A stretch of 15,393 nucleotides of DNA from Lachnospiraceae bacterium UBA3711 (GTDB lineage: Bacteria > Bacillota > Clostridia > Lachnospirales > Lachnospiraceae), in the NCBI GenBank assembly GCA_002371345.1, contig DFHY01000013.1, positions 21,514-36,906 of the forward strand. The letters are read 5' to 3'. The notes beneath the pieces were generated by a model. That model made no database searches and was not told the origin of the DNA. It worked only from the letters and a program-made list of their open reading frames with translations. Positions 5,322-13,719 of the stretch are shown here, piece after piece. A program made the position numbers and the translations under genes. How positions within the stretch are numbered: the stretch's first letter is position 1; every line of letters starts with the position of its first letter.

Positions 5322-6404
5322 ATGGACATGGCATACATCATCACGGCAGTCGGAGCCGGAGGCAAGACGACCTATCTGAAGAAACGCGCGTATGCATATC
5401 TGCGTGAGGGAAAGAGGGTCGCGCTTACGACAACAACCCATATCTGGCCGCCAGATCCCGGGCTTGATTACTATGGAATCCGGGAGAATTCCGGCAAGCT
5501 AAGCGCACCTGACCCGGGGACATTTGAAAGAATCTGCAGGGAATATGACGTTGTGCTGGTGGAGGGTGACGGGAGCCACTGCATGCCGGCGAAGATCCCT
5601 TCAGAGCAGGAACCCGTGATCCCGGACGGTACTGATGAGATTGCGGTGATAATGGGGGCTCATGCGATCGGGCGCAGGCTCGACGCCGTATGCCAGCGCT
5701 ATGAGGGAAGCAGCCGGGAGAGAGTGACGCCTCAGCTGCTGAGGGAGATCGCCAGCCGGTACTATGTATTGCCTCTTCAGAAGAGATATCCGGATGCGAG
5801 AGTATTCTATGAACTCAGTCATATACCGCAATCCGCAGGACGCATCGTCGGTGTCCTGATGGCCTCCGGGTTCGGCAGAAGGTACGGGGGCAACAAGCTT
5901 CTGGATCAGTATCACGGAAAAGCACTGTATCTTCACGCGCTTGATCATATTATACAGGCTCTTGGAAAAGAGAATGTAGTCGTTGTCACTCAGTATGAAG
6001 AGATCAGTGAAATGACCTGCCGGCTGGGAACAGGACTGGTTTGGAATGATCAGGCGAATGAAGGAATAGCGGCTTCTATCCGCCTGGGGACGCAGAAGGC
6101 CTTAAGCATGGGCGCTGACGCGGTGATATTCTTTGCCGCGGACATGCCGTCTCTCCCGGCGGAAGAGATCCGGATGTACGCGCGGCAGTTTCTCGGGAGC
6201 GGGAAGAAGTACGGGTGCATGGAATTCGGAAAAGAACACACTCCAACGAACCCGGGCGCATTTCTTCTGGATACAGGCGCGGAAAAGCTCCTGCAGCTGA
6301 CCGGCGACCGCGGCGCGATGCGGATCATGAAGCAGGAGCCATGGAGTATCTATTATTATCAGATTCCGCCGGAGTACGTGGCGGACATAGATGTTAAGAG
6401 ATAA
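5322..6404 (+). CDS. yqeC: Fusion: YqeC-type selenium-dependent hydroxylase accessory domain + MocA-type molybdenum cofactor nucleotidyltransferase
   Basis: The 360-residue product starts at ATG 5322 with AGGAG at 5312-5316. Residues 1-172 are YqeC-like: P-loop GAGGKTT (11-17), TTTTHIW (36-42), VEGDGSHCMPAKIP (80-93) and a following EPVIP. From about 176 an NTP-transferase domain follows: LMASGFGRRYGGNKLL (179-194, variant of LAAGxSxRMGxxKLL), NEGIAASIRLG (247-256) and AADMP (272-276), with a likely metal-binding Asp274. MocA homologues transfer CMP or GMP to molybdopterin. YqeC is a conserved, biochemically undefined protein that co-occurs with selenium-dependent molybdenum hydroxylases. E. 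coli encodes the two separately (yqeC, ygfJ/mocA). The YqeC half looks shorter than the usual stand-alone protein of about 230-256 residues. The stop lies 2 nt from that of the convergent ade gene. Domain calls are firm; the nucleotide used is not visible. Confidence 0.9.
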   Translation: MDMAYIITAVGAGGKTTYLKKRAYAYLREGKRVALTTTTHIWPPDPGLDYYGIRENSGKLSAPDPGTFERICREYDVVLVEGDGSHCMPAKIPSEQEPVIPDGTDEIAVIMGAHAIGRRLDAVCQRYEGSSRERVTPQLLREIASRYYVLPLQKRYPDARVFYELSHIPQSAGRIVGVLMASGFGRRYGGNKLLDQYHGKALYLHALDHIIQALGKENVVVVTQYEEISEMTCRLGTGLVWNDQANEGIAASIRLGTQKALSMGADAVIFFAADMPSLPAEEIRMYARQFLGSGKKYGCMEFGKEHTPTNPGAFLLDTGAEKLLQLTGDRGAMRIMKQEPWSIYYYQIPPEYVADIDVKR

Positions 6405-6406
6405 CC

Positions 6407-8161
6407 TTACGAGAAGTCTTCAACCTCCAGAGGAACGAAGTCGAACTTCGTAACGTCGAATACTCCTCTGGTCGTTATCTTGAGATCAGGAATGACGATC
6501 AGGCTCATGAAGCACAGCGTCATCACCGGCTCGACATCACGGCTTACGCCAAGTCTCTCATAGGCTGTATCGTGCAGTGTCTTAAGGTGCTGCGCTACCT
6601 CCTCGCCCGGAAGATCACTCATAAGTCCGGCGATCGGGAGAGGCAGAGAGGATATCACTTCGCCGTTCTCAACCAGCACGAAGCCGCCTTCCTGTTCGAT
6701 AAGAGCGTTGACGGCTGCGTAGATCTCTTCATTGCTGACTCCGACACAGATAATGTTGTGGGAGTCGTGCGCCACTGACAGCGCGACGGCACCTCTCTGG
6801 ATCCCGTAATCCTTCAGCAGGCCAAGACCGATCTTTCCTGTGTTGTGGTGACGCTCGAAAACGGCGATCTTCGCCACGGAATTCTGAGGATCGAATATGA
6901 AATCTCCCTCGTCGTCTCTCTTGACGGTGACTACGGCGCTCTTTGTCGTGACACCGTCCTTGACGATCTCGATAGCTCTCACACGGTCGCTCTTCAGGTG
7001 CATCTTCAGCTGATCGATGGTGAAAGGCTTCACATGCATGGAACCTCTGACGGAGAAGATCGCTGCTTTCTCATATGACGGCAGGTACTTTCCGCTCTCG
7101 GCGACCTTGTGTCCTTCGATGAACACGGCCTGCGCTTTGAACTCTTCGAGATTGTTGAAGAGAACGATGTCGGCCCTCTTGCCCGGGGCAAGCCCTCCGC
7201 GGTCCTCGAGCTTGTAGCATTCGGCGGCGTTAAGAGTCGCCATGCAGACGGCCATAACCGGGTCAATGCCGGCGTTCACAAGCATTCTGAGATGATTGTC
7301 GATATGGCCTTCTTCGAAGATGGTCTTCGGCTGCCTGTCATCGGAGCACAGGAGACAGCGCTTGTAATTGTATGGCGTGATCGCGGGGATCAGATACTGA
7401 AGGTCATGGCAGGCGGAGCCGTCGCGAAGCTGCACGTACATACCGCGCTGCAGGCGCTCTACCATCTCTTTTGTAGTGGAACACTCATGGTCGGTCTTTA
7501 TTCCGGAGGCGGAATAAGCGTTCAGCTCTGCTCCGGTGACAGCGGGAGAGTGGCCGTCGATAACCTTGTGCATGTTCAGCGCGACGAGGAGTTTGTTGAG
7601 CTCTTCCTCTCCCTTGTTGATAATTCCGGGATAGTTCATGAATTCGCCAAGGCCGGGAACATGCCTGTCTCCCATAGGCCACTGCATGTCAAATGCGTTC
7701 ACGATCGCGCCTGAATCCTCAAACGGTGTCGCCGGTACACAGCTTGGTATCATGTAGCGCACAGACAACTCGGTCTTCTCGGCGGCCCTGATCATATAGT
7801 TGAAGCCTTCAAGACCGTATACATTCACAATTTCATGAGGATCCGCGATTACGGTCGTTGTACCGCAGGGAACAACCATACGGCCGAACTCTTCCGGAGA
7901 GGTGTATGTGGATTCAATGTGAATGTGCGCGTCGATCAGTCCCGGTGCGGCATAGGTACCCTTGGCGTCATATTCCTCCTGTCCGCGGTAATCTTCTCCG
8001 AAACCAACAATATGTCCGTCAGTTATGGCAATAGAATCCTTGCGTATGGTCCCGGTATATACATCCACGATATTGCAGTTGTAGATGACCAGATCCGCAG
8101 GGATGCGGTGCATGGCTGAGTCGATCATACGGCTCAATGTACGCTTATCCATATGTTCCAT
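6407..8161 (-). CDS. ade: Adenine deaminase
   Basis: Ade hydrolyses adenine to hypoxanthine plus ammonia, feeding purine salvage or, here, the xanthine dehydrogenase encoded nearby. The 584-residue product belongs to the amidohydrolase superfamily. The start is the ATG at 8161 (minus strand), because AGGAGG at 8174-8169 lies seven bases upstream; the frame extends to 8203 without a better site. The metal motif DAHIHIES has His79 and His81. The family motifs GTTTVIADPHEI, GHSPAVTG and DHECST follow. The C-terminal Ade domain is present, with DSHNIICVG and SLPLPIAGLMSD. Length equals the usual 570-600. It is convergent with the yqeC-mocA operon (2 nt between stops) and divergent from hydA across a palindromic element. 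Assignment is very secure. Confidence 0.96.
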   Translation of the reverse strand: MEHMDKRTLSRMIDSAMHRIPADLVIYNCNIVDVYTGTIRKDSIAITDGHIVGFGEDYRGQEEYDAKGTYAAPGLIDAHIHIESTYTSPEEFGRMVVPCGTTTVIADPHEIVNVYGLEGFNYMIRAAEKTELSVRYMIPSCVPATPFEDSGAIVNAFDMQWPMGDRHVPGLGEFMNYPGIINKGEEELNKLLVALNMHKVIDGHSPAVTGAELNAYSASGIKTDHECSTTKEMVERLQRGMYVQLRDGSACHDLQYLIPAITPYNYKRCLLCSDDRQPKTIFEEGHIDNHLRMLVNAGIDPVMAVCMATLNAAECYKLEDRGGLAPGKRADIVLFNNLEEFKAQAVFIEGHKVAESGKYLPSYEKAAIFSVRGSMHVKPFTIDQLKMHLKSDRVRAIEIVKDGVTTKSAVVTVKRDDEGDFIFDPQNSVAKIAVFERHHNTGKIGLGLLKDYGIQRGAVALSVAHDSHNIICVGVSNEEIYAAVNALIEQEGGFVLVENGEVISSLPLPIAGLMSDLPGEEVAQHLKTLHDTAYERLGVSRDVEPVMTLCFMSLIVIPDLKITTRGVFDVTKFDFVPLEVEDFS

Positions 8162-8221
8162 AAGGCAGCCTCCTGTTCTGACAACTGTTCTTGCTCCTCC
8201 CAAAAAGTCAGCTTATATATA

Positions 8222-8431
8222 ATGATGTTGGGGTCAAAAGTACCTTTTTCCCCCAACCATGATGTACGGATCGCTTCGTTGCTTCGCAACTCTCGCGCTC
8301 CTCGGCCACTCCGCACTCTCGTAATTTGCTAAAGCAAATTACTACGTGCTCCGTGTCCGGTGGGTCAACACCCCTTTCGCCTCTGGCAAACAAGTTTGCC
8401 TCGGCTTCAGGGCTTTTGACCTTTACATCAT
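8222..8431. mobile_element. MITE-like palindromic element, about 210 bp, between ade and hydA
   Basis: The terminal inverted repeats are 19 bp: ATGATGTTGGGGTCAAAAG (8222-8240) and CTTTTGACCTTTACATCAT (8413-8431). Sixteen of 19 positions match when one is inverted. Internal palindromes are GTTGC-TTC-GCAAC (8278-8290), GTAATTTGCT-AA-AGCAAATTAC (8321-8342) and GGCAAAC-AA-GTTTGCC (8385-8400). GTTGGGG (8227-8233) can pair with CCCCAAC (8251-8257). It encodes no protein. The flanks are AT-rich (ATATA left, ATAAT right), compatible with a short TA-type target duplication but not proof of one. It contains a 42-bp segment (8259-8300) found inverted after hydA. The rest of the gap (8432-8631) holds the hydA leader. 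Confidence 0.7.
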
Positions 8432-8526
8432 ATAATCAGATTTTACAACATGACACAGAGGCGGACAAGGTCTGATTCGCCATTTTCCCCAACATGATTC
8501 GGGAAGGGCGCTCTTTTTTGTATAAC

Positions 8527-8555
8527 TTGCAAAAGGCTTATACGGGTGGTAAACT
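8527..8555 (+). promoter_or_regulatory. Putative hydA promoter
   Basis: TTGCAA at 8527-8532, a 17-bp spacer and TAAACT at 8550-8555, with an extended -10 TG at 8547-8548. The start would fall about 8562, giving a leader of about 70 nt. Matches are moderate (about 4 of 6 per box). Confidence 0.45.
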
Positions 8556-8631
8556 GGCCTCAAAGAAATCGCAGAATTTGTATGAACAGGAACGGGCTGC
8601 CGGCCGGCACGGCGGCGGAATGGAGATTAAT

Positions 8632-10011
8632 ATGATCCTGATACAGAACGGAACACTGGTTCGGCCGGAGGGAAGCCTCAGGGCCGACATACTTATCGAT
8701 GGGGAGAAGATTGTCCGGATCGATGAACATATAGAGGCGCCGGACGGATGTACGGTGAAGGACGCGTCCGGAAAGCTGGTATTTCCGGGATTCATTGACG
8801 CGCACACGCATTTTGACCTTCATGTGGCTGGGACGGTAACTATTGACGACTTTTCATCGGGGACGAAAGCGGAGGCCGCGGGCGGCACTACAACTATTGT
8901 TGACTTTGGCACTGCCTATCCGGGAGAGTCGCTCAATGAAGGACTGGACAACTGGTTCCGGAAGGCGGAGTGCGGCTGTTCTTGTGATTATGGTTTTCAT
9001 CAGACCATAACAGAGTGGAATGATTCCATTTCCGCGGAGATCCCTGATATGATCGAGCGCGGCGCAAGCACGTTCAAGATTTATATGACATATGACACGC
9101 AGATCGATGACGCGTCGATCCTGAAGGTACTGCAGCGTCTTCGGGAGTGCGGGACGACGACCGGCTGCCACTGCGAGAACAGCGGACTCATCGATGCCCT
9201 GCGTGAAGAATATGCCGAAGATGACGTGAAGAAGAGGGCGGTGAGCTCGCATTATCTTACAAGGCCCGCCGCGGCGGAGGCTGAGGCAATCGGGCGCTAC
9301 TGCCACCTTGCGGAGGTGGCCGATGAGCCGGTGATCGATGTCCATCTGACATGTGAGGAAGGGCTTGAGGAGATCCGTGCCGCCAGGAAGAGGGGGCAGA
9401 AGGTCTATGTCGAGACCTGTCCGCAGTATCTGGTTATGGACGATTCCCTGTATGAGCGCGGGCCGTTTGAAGAGGCTTCGAAGTATGTATGCGCTCCGCC
9501 GCTTCGGAAGAAAGCTGATCAGGATGCCCTGTGGAACGCGATCAGGGACGGAGAGATTCAGACGGTATCGACAGACCACTGCTCATTTACTGTCGGGCAG
9601 AAGAAGCTCGGGAAGGATGACTTCAGGAAGATACCTGGAGGAATGCCGGGTGCCGAGACACGCGGAGCTGTCCTGTATTCTGAAGGAGTCGCGAAAGGGC
9701 GCATTTCAAAAGAGAAGATGTGCGAGGTGCTGTGTGAGAATCCGGCCAGACTCTACGGCATGTATCCTCAGAAGGGGACACTCAGCGTCGGTTCTGATGC
9801 TGATATAGTGATTCTGGATCCGGGCAGGAAGTATGTGATCAGCGCGGAGAATCAGGTTTCCCGGTGCGATTACGCTCCTCTTGAAGGCATGGAGATCTCA
9901 TGCGTGATAGAGGAGGTATACCTAAGAGGAACCCTGATCGCGAGGGACGGGCAGGTCGTATGTGAGAATCAGGGGCGCTACGTGAAGCGCGCTCTGCCGG
10001 AGCTGTTCTGA
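8632..10011 (+). CDS. hydA: Dihydropyrimidinase / D-hydantoinase (HydA family)
   Basis: This binuclear-zinc cyclic amidohydrolase opens dihydropyrimidine, hydantoin or related cyclic ureide rings. The 459-residue product starts at ATG 8632 with GGAG at 8622-8625; the frame extends to 8494 but the extra 46 residues match nothing in the family. Metal ligands are all visible: His58 and His60 (DAHTHFD), the carboxylated Lys149 (STFKIYMTYD), His180 (CHCENSG), His238 (DVHLTCEEG) and Asp315 (STDHCSF). Length equals the family norm. In E. coli the homologue hydA (ygeZ) sits in the ygeW-ygfU purine/selenium-xdh cluster, matching the yqeB and xdh genes downstream here. The true substrate in these clusters is unsettled. 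Palindromic elements on both sides make it a discrete cassette. Confidence 0.93.
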   Translation: MILIQNGTLVRPEGSLRADILIDGEKIVRIDEHIEAPDGCTVKDASGKLVFPGFIDAHTHFDLHVAGTVTIDDFSSGTKAEAAGGTTTIVDFGTAYPGESLNEGLDNWFRKAECGCSCDYGFHQTITEWNDSISAEIPDMIERGASTFKIYMTYDTQIDDASILKVLQRLRECGTTTGCHCENSGLIDALREEYAEDDVKKRAVSSHYLTRPAAAEAEAIGRYCHLAEVADEPVIDVHLTCEEGLEEIRAARKRGQKVYVETCPQYLVMDDSLYERGPFEEASKYVCAPPLRKKADQDALWNAIRDGEIQTVSTDHCSFTVGQKKLGKDDFRKIPGGMPGAETRGAVLYSEGVAKGRISKEKMCEVLCENPARLYGMYPQKGTLSVGSDADIVILDPGRKYVISAENQVSRCDYAPLEGMEISCVIEEVYLRGTLIARDGQVVCENQGRYVKRALPELF

Positions 10012-10014
10012 ATT

Positions 10015-10065
10015 ATATGATGAGCGCGGGAGTTGCGAAGCAACGAAGCGATCCGTACATCATAT
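10015..10065. repeat. 51-bp palindrome-ended element after hydA, related to the MITE-like element
   Basis: It begins ATATGATG (10015-10022) and ends CATCATAT (10058-10065), perfect 8-bp inverted ends. Bases 10022-10063 match the inverse of 8259-8300 in 41 of 42 positions, including the GTTGC-GAA-GCAAC hairpin. It starts 4 nt after the hydA stop. The remaining gap to yqeB (10066-10194) shows no gene; a TATAGT at 10097-10102 could be a -10 box but lacks a recognisable -35. Confidence 0.8.
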
Positions 10066-10194
10066 TCAAAGTGATAAAGAGCTTTGTCGTTTGCTGTATA
10101 GTAAGCGGTGAGGCTGTAAGTACATCAATAGCCATACAACAGGGACAGAAGGTGAAGGTATTTCTGGGCCAGGCATCACAGATCGGAGGATGAT

Positions 10195-11103
10195 GTGGTA
10201 ACAGATCAGTTGGTGATTGTGCGCGGAGGCGGAGATATAGCAACCGGCACGATATGGGCGCTTCGGCGCGCGGGATATCCTGTGCTGGTTCTTGAGAGCG
10301 ATGCTCCCAGCGCGATCAGGCGGACAGTCTCATTGTCCGAGGCCGTCTATGAGGGAAGGGCTTCTGTGGAGGATCTTACCGTTCAGCTTGCGGAGAACCT
10401 GGATCAGGCTCAGTACCTGCTGTTTCAGGATCAGATCGCGCTGATGGTGGATCCGGACGGGCATTCTATCCGCGACATTATCAATACGGAGGAGAAGTAC
10501 AGTGAGTGGGATACCGGACTGACGACTCTTGAGGGCGGAGGAAGGCATCTGTTTCTGACCGCGGTTGTCGACGCGATACTTGCGAAGAAGAACACAGGTA
10601 CGACGAAGGATATGGCGCCGTTTGTGATAGCGCTAGGCCCGGGATTCACAGCGGGTGAGGACTGCGACGTGGTCATAGAAACCATGAGAGGACATTCTCT
10701 CGCGAGGCCGATTACGCAGGGCAGCGCGCTGCCGAATACCGGGATACCGGGGATGATAGCGGGTCACGCTCAGGACCGTGTACTGCACAGTCCGGCGGAT
10801 GGAATACTGCATGCAGGAGTTCATATAGGAGATCTGGTTCAGGAGGAGCAGACGATATGTACAGTTATGCCTCAGGATGCCTCGGAGGAGATCCCGGTGA
10901 AGGCGCCGTTTGGCGGTCTTGTCAGGGGAATGATCCGCGACGGCTTTCATGTCACGAAGGGATTCAAGATCGCCGATGTCGATCCGAGACAGGATGAACA
11001 TGAGAACTGCTTCACCATATCGGACAAGGCGCGTGCGATAGGAGGCGCCGTCGTACAGGAGCTGACCGGTTTTGCCGCCAGAAGGGCGGTCGACGAGATA
11101 TAG
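10195..11103 (+). CDS. yqeB: YqeB / EF2563-family selenium-dependent molybdenum hydroxylase maturation protein
   Basis: The 302-residue product starts at GTG 10195 with GGAGG at 10185-10189, five bases upstream. The N-terminus IVRGGGDIATGT (residues 8-19) is a Gly-rich nucleotide-binding-like loop diagnostic of the family. It continues with AIRRTVSLSEAVYEG, also conserved. The C-terminal part (about 200-265) resembles a biotinyl/lipoyl-type beta-hammerhead (GILHAGVHIGDLVQ, then IPVKAPFGGLVRG). Comparative genomics links YqeB and YqeC to bacteria with selD and selenium-dependent molybdenum hydroxylases that carry a labile, non-selenocysteine selenium. Its biochemical activity is not established; insertion of selenium into the Mo site is the favoured idea. 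It lies 36 nt upstream of xdhA and is likely the first gene of the xdh operon. Family call is firm. Confidence 0.92.
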   Translation: MVTDQLVIVRGGGDIATGTIWALRRAGYPVLVLESDAPSAIRRTVSLSEAVYEGRASVEDLTVQLAENLDQAQYLLFQDQIALMVDPDGHSIRDIINTEEKYSEWDTGLTTLEGGGRHLFLTAVVDAILAKKNTGTTKDMAPFVIALGPGFTAGEDCDVVIETMRGHSLARPITQGSALPNTGIPGMIAGHAQDRVLHSPADGILHAGVHIGDLVQEEQTICTVMPQDASEEIPVKAPFGGLVRGMIRDGFHVTKGFKIADVDPRQDEHENCFTISDKARAIGGAVVQELTGFAARRAVDEI

Positions 11104-11139
11104 GGAGCTATTAGCAAAACACGGAAGGAATACTGCGTT

Positions 11140-13707
11140 ATGGAAACAGTAGGAAAGAGTTTTACAAGGGTTGATGCCCGTGGGAAGGTTACGGGCGAGG
11201 CGAAGTATACCAATGATCTTCTGCCGAAGGATGCCCTTCAGGCGAAGGTCGTTCGTTCCACGATCGCCAACGGTCTGGTGAAATCAATCGACATCAGCGA
11301 AGCGGAGAAGGTTCCCGGAGTGGTGAAGATTGTCACCTGCTTTGACGTTCCGGACATCCAGTTTCCGACGGCAGGCCATCCGTGGTCTGTGGAGGCTGCC
11401 CATCAGGACGTTCCGGACCGCAAGCTTCTCAATACCAGAGTCAGGCAGTGGGGAGACGAGATTGCCGCGGTTGTAGCCGAGGATAATGTAGTGGCCGAGC
11501 GCGCCGCCAGGCTTATCAAGGTTGAGTATGAGGAATATGAGCCGATCGTGACCATCGAGGAAGCGCTTGCTCCCGGCGCGACACCGCTCCATCCGGATCT
11601 GCGCAAGGACAACATCTTCGTGCACACCTCATTTAAGACTTCTCCGGATTTCGATTATGACGAGGCGAAGAAGAGGGCGATAGAAGAGTACGGTGAGGAG
11701 AATCTCATCGAGGTGTGCGATACTTACCGCACCCCCAGAATCTCACACTGCCATATAGAAACCTGCACCAGCTGGGCGTATGTGGATACGAACGGCAAGG
11801 TGACAGTGATTGCCTCGACGCAGATACCGCATATTATGAGGCGCGTTATCTCGCAGGCGCTGGGCTGGCCGGTCGGAAAGGTCAGGGTTATCAAGCCCTA
11901 CATCGGAGGAGGATTCGGCAACAAGCAGGATGTTCTGGATGAACCGCTTAACGCGTATCTGTCCATCGTCTGCGGAGGAAGGTGCGTGTGCCTTGAACTC
12001 AGCAGGGAAGAGTGCGTTTCCCAGACGAGGACCAGGCATGCGTGCAAGGGAGTGCTCAGGGGACTTGCGACGAAGGACGGCGTACTGCTTGCCAGGGAGG
12101 GCGATATCTACACCAACAAGGGTGCGTACGCGTCTCACGGACACGCCATTACAGGAGGCATCACCACCAATTTCAAGGACATCATGCATGACAGGTACGG
12201 CTGCAGATCGGACGGATATTCTGTCTATACTTCATCTGCGGTGTCCGGGGCTATGAGGGCATACGGCGTGCCGCAGGCCGCGTTCCTTGCCGACTCACTG
12301 ACGGATGACCTGTGTGCGAAAGGCGGATTCGACCCGCTTAAGTTCCGCATGGACAACTGTGTTCCGCCCGGATTCGTCGCGAGCAACGGCATCACCTACT
12401 ATTCATACAGCCTGAAGGAGTGCATGAAGCGTGGCGCAGAGTATATTCACTGGGATGAGAAGCGCAGGGAATACGCGGATCAGACCGGGCCGGTGCGCCG
12501 CGGCGTCGGCATGAGCATCTTCATGTACAAGGTCGGTGTCTATCCTATCTCGCTGGAGACCTCCAGCGCCCGTATGATCCTGAATCAGGACGGATCGATA
12601 CAGGTCGAACTGAGCGCCACGGAGATCGGACAGGGCGCTGACACGGTGTTCTCGCAGATGGCGTCCGAGACCACCGGCATCACGATGGACAAGGTATATA
12701 TCATTTCGACACAGGATACGGATGTGGCGCCTTTTGATACTGGCGCGTACGCGTCGCGCCAGAGCTTTGTGACAGGCAAGGCTGTTAAGAAATGCGCTCT
12801 TGAGCTGAGAGCCAGGATTCTTGACTATGCCTCGTATATGCTGGACAGGCCTGCGGAAGAGCTGATGATCTGGCAGAACAATATCTGTGAGAAGATCCAT
12901 ACAAATGAGACTTCGGAGGTTATTCATCCGGCGGATGAGAACGATGACAATCCTGCGGTGAAGAACGCGCGAAAACTTGCACTGGGGGGAGCGTATATCG
13001 ACAATACCCGAAATGACGGTTCGAGGGGGGAGAGCGCGAAGTACAGCGCATGGCTTGACGGCGATGTGAAGGAATACGATATTCATGATCTTCCGAACGG
13101 GACTGCCGCGATTCTGAGAGACACCGGCGTAGAGAAGGATATTGTGCCGGGGGAGATCCTGCTGAGCATGAAGGATCTTGCCGAGAACGCGTTCTATTCT
13201 CTCGACCGCTCGGAGCACATTACCGCTGAGGTAACGAATCACTGCAAGGAGAACACCTTCGCGTCTGGATGCTGCTTCGTCGATCTTGAGGTTGATATGC
13301 CGCTGGGCAAGGTGAAGATCAATAACATCATCAATGTACATGATTCAGGAACCCTCCTGAATCCGAAGCTGGCCGAGGCACAGGTGCACGGCGGCATGGT
13401 GATGGGACTGGGATACGCGCTGACTGAGGAGCTCCTGTACAGCAAGGACGGGCGCCCGCTCAACGCGAATCTGCTTGACTTTAAGATTCCGACTGCGATG
13501 GATGTCCCCGATCTGCATGTGGAGTTCCTTGAGATGGACGATCCTATGGGTCCGTATGGAAATAAAGCGCTTGGCGAGCCGCCGGCAATTCCTGTCGCCC
13601 CGGCGATCCGCAACGCTATTCTTCATGCTACAGGCGTTTCCATGAAAGAGATTCCTATGACACAGCAGAAACTGGTTGCGGCGTTCAAGGAAGCCGGACT
13701 CATCTGA
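11140..13707 (+). CDS. xdhA: Xanthine dehydrogenase / purine hydroxylase, molybdopterin-binding subunit
   Basis: This catalytic subunit hydroxylates hypoxanthine and xanthine (or a related purine) at the Mo site. The 855-residue product starts at ATG 11140 with AAGGA at 11125-11129. The N-terminal a/b hammerhead domain (GKVTGEAKYTNDLL) is followed by Mo-binding motifs GGGFGNK (256-262), SGAMRAYGVPQ (369-379, Arg373), GQGADTVFS (497-505, Gln498) and KALGEPPAIP with the catalytic-base Glu813. E. coli XdhA is about 750 residues, so this protein is about 100 longer. Much of the excess seems to lie around residues 588-668, an Asp/Asn/Gly-rich stretch before LLSMKDLAENAFYSL. It is followed by xdhB (12-nt gap) and xdhC (6-nt gap) in the E. 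coli order. Accessory genes nearby imply a selenium-dependent enzyme, which this subunit's sequence alone does not prove. Confidence 0.95.
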   Translation: METVGKSFTRVDARGKVTGEAKYTNDLLPKDALQAKVVRSTIANGLVKSIDISEAEKVPGVVKIVTCFDVPDIQFPTAGHPWSVEAAHQDVPDRKLLNTRVRQWGDEIAAVVAEDNVVAERAARLIKVEYEEYEPIVTIEEALAPGATPLHPDLRKDNIFVHTSFKTSPDFDYDEAKKRAIEEYGEENLIEVCDTYRTPRISHCHIETCTSWAYVDTNGKVTVIASTQIPHIMRRVISQALGWPVGKVRVIKPYIGGGFGNKQDVLDEPLNAYLSIVCGGRCVCLELSREECVSQTRTRHACKGVLRGLATKDGVLLAREGDIYTNKGAYASHGHAITGGITTNFKDIMHDRYGCRSDGYSVYTSSAVSGAMRAYGVPQAAFLADSLTDDLCAKGGFDPLKFRMDNCVPPGFVASNGITYYSYSLKECMKRGAEYIHWDEKRREYADQTGPVRRGVGMSIFMYKVGVYPISLETSSARMILNQDGSIQVELSATEIGQGADTVFSQMASETTGITMDKVYIISTQDTDVAPFDTGAYASRQSFVTGKAVKKCALELRARILDYASYMLDRPAEELMIWQNNICEKIHTNETSEVIHPADENDDNPAVKNARKLALGGAYIDNTRNDGSRGESAKYSAWLDGDVKEYDIHDLPNGTAAILRDTGVEKDIVPGEILLSMKDLAENAFYSLDRSEHITAEVTNHCKENTFASGCCFVDLEVDMPLGKVKINNIINVHDSGTLLNPKLAEAQVHGGMVMGLGYALTEELLYSKDGRPLNANLLDFKIPTAMDVPDLHVEFLEMDDPMGPYGNKALGEPPAIPVAPAIRNAILHATGVSMKEIPMTQQKLVAAFKEAGLI

Positions 13708-13719
13708 GGAGAGATAGGT

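Noticed and set aside
7109..7714. 201-codon plus-strand frame inside ade
   Set aside because: It is a shadow of the certain ade coding frame, with no ribosome site and no recognisable domain.
8134..8393. Minus-strand short frames (RGARELRSNEAIRTSWLG type)
   Set aside because: They arise from translating the palindromic repeat element and lack ribosome sites.
8212..8436. Outward promoters formed by the element ends (TTGACC in each inverted repeat, TATAAT at 8431, TATAAG on the minus strand at 8217-8212)
   Set aside because: Spacers are 9 and 14 bp, too short for a sigma-A promoter; the boxes alone are not enough.
8854..9579. 241-codon minus-strand frame inside hydA
   Set aside because: It lies opposite the metal-ligand codons of hydA and matches no family.
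10066..10194. Possible riboswitch in the yqeB leader
   Set aside because: I could not find the conserved core of a purine, Moco or other known riboswitch; only a weak GGCT/AGCC pairing is visible.
12403..13341. 312-codon minus-strand frame inside xdhA
   Set aside because: It is a shadow of conserved XdhA sequence with unlike composition and no start signal.
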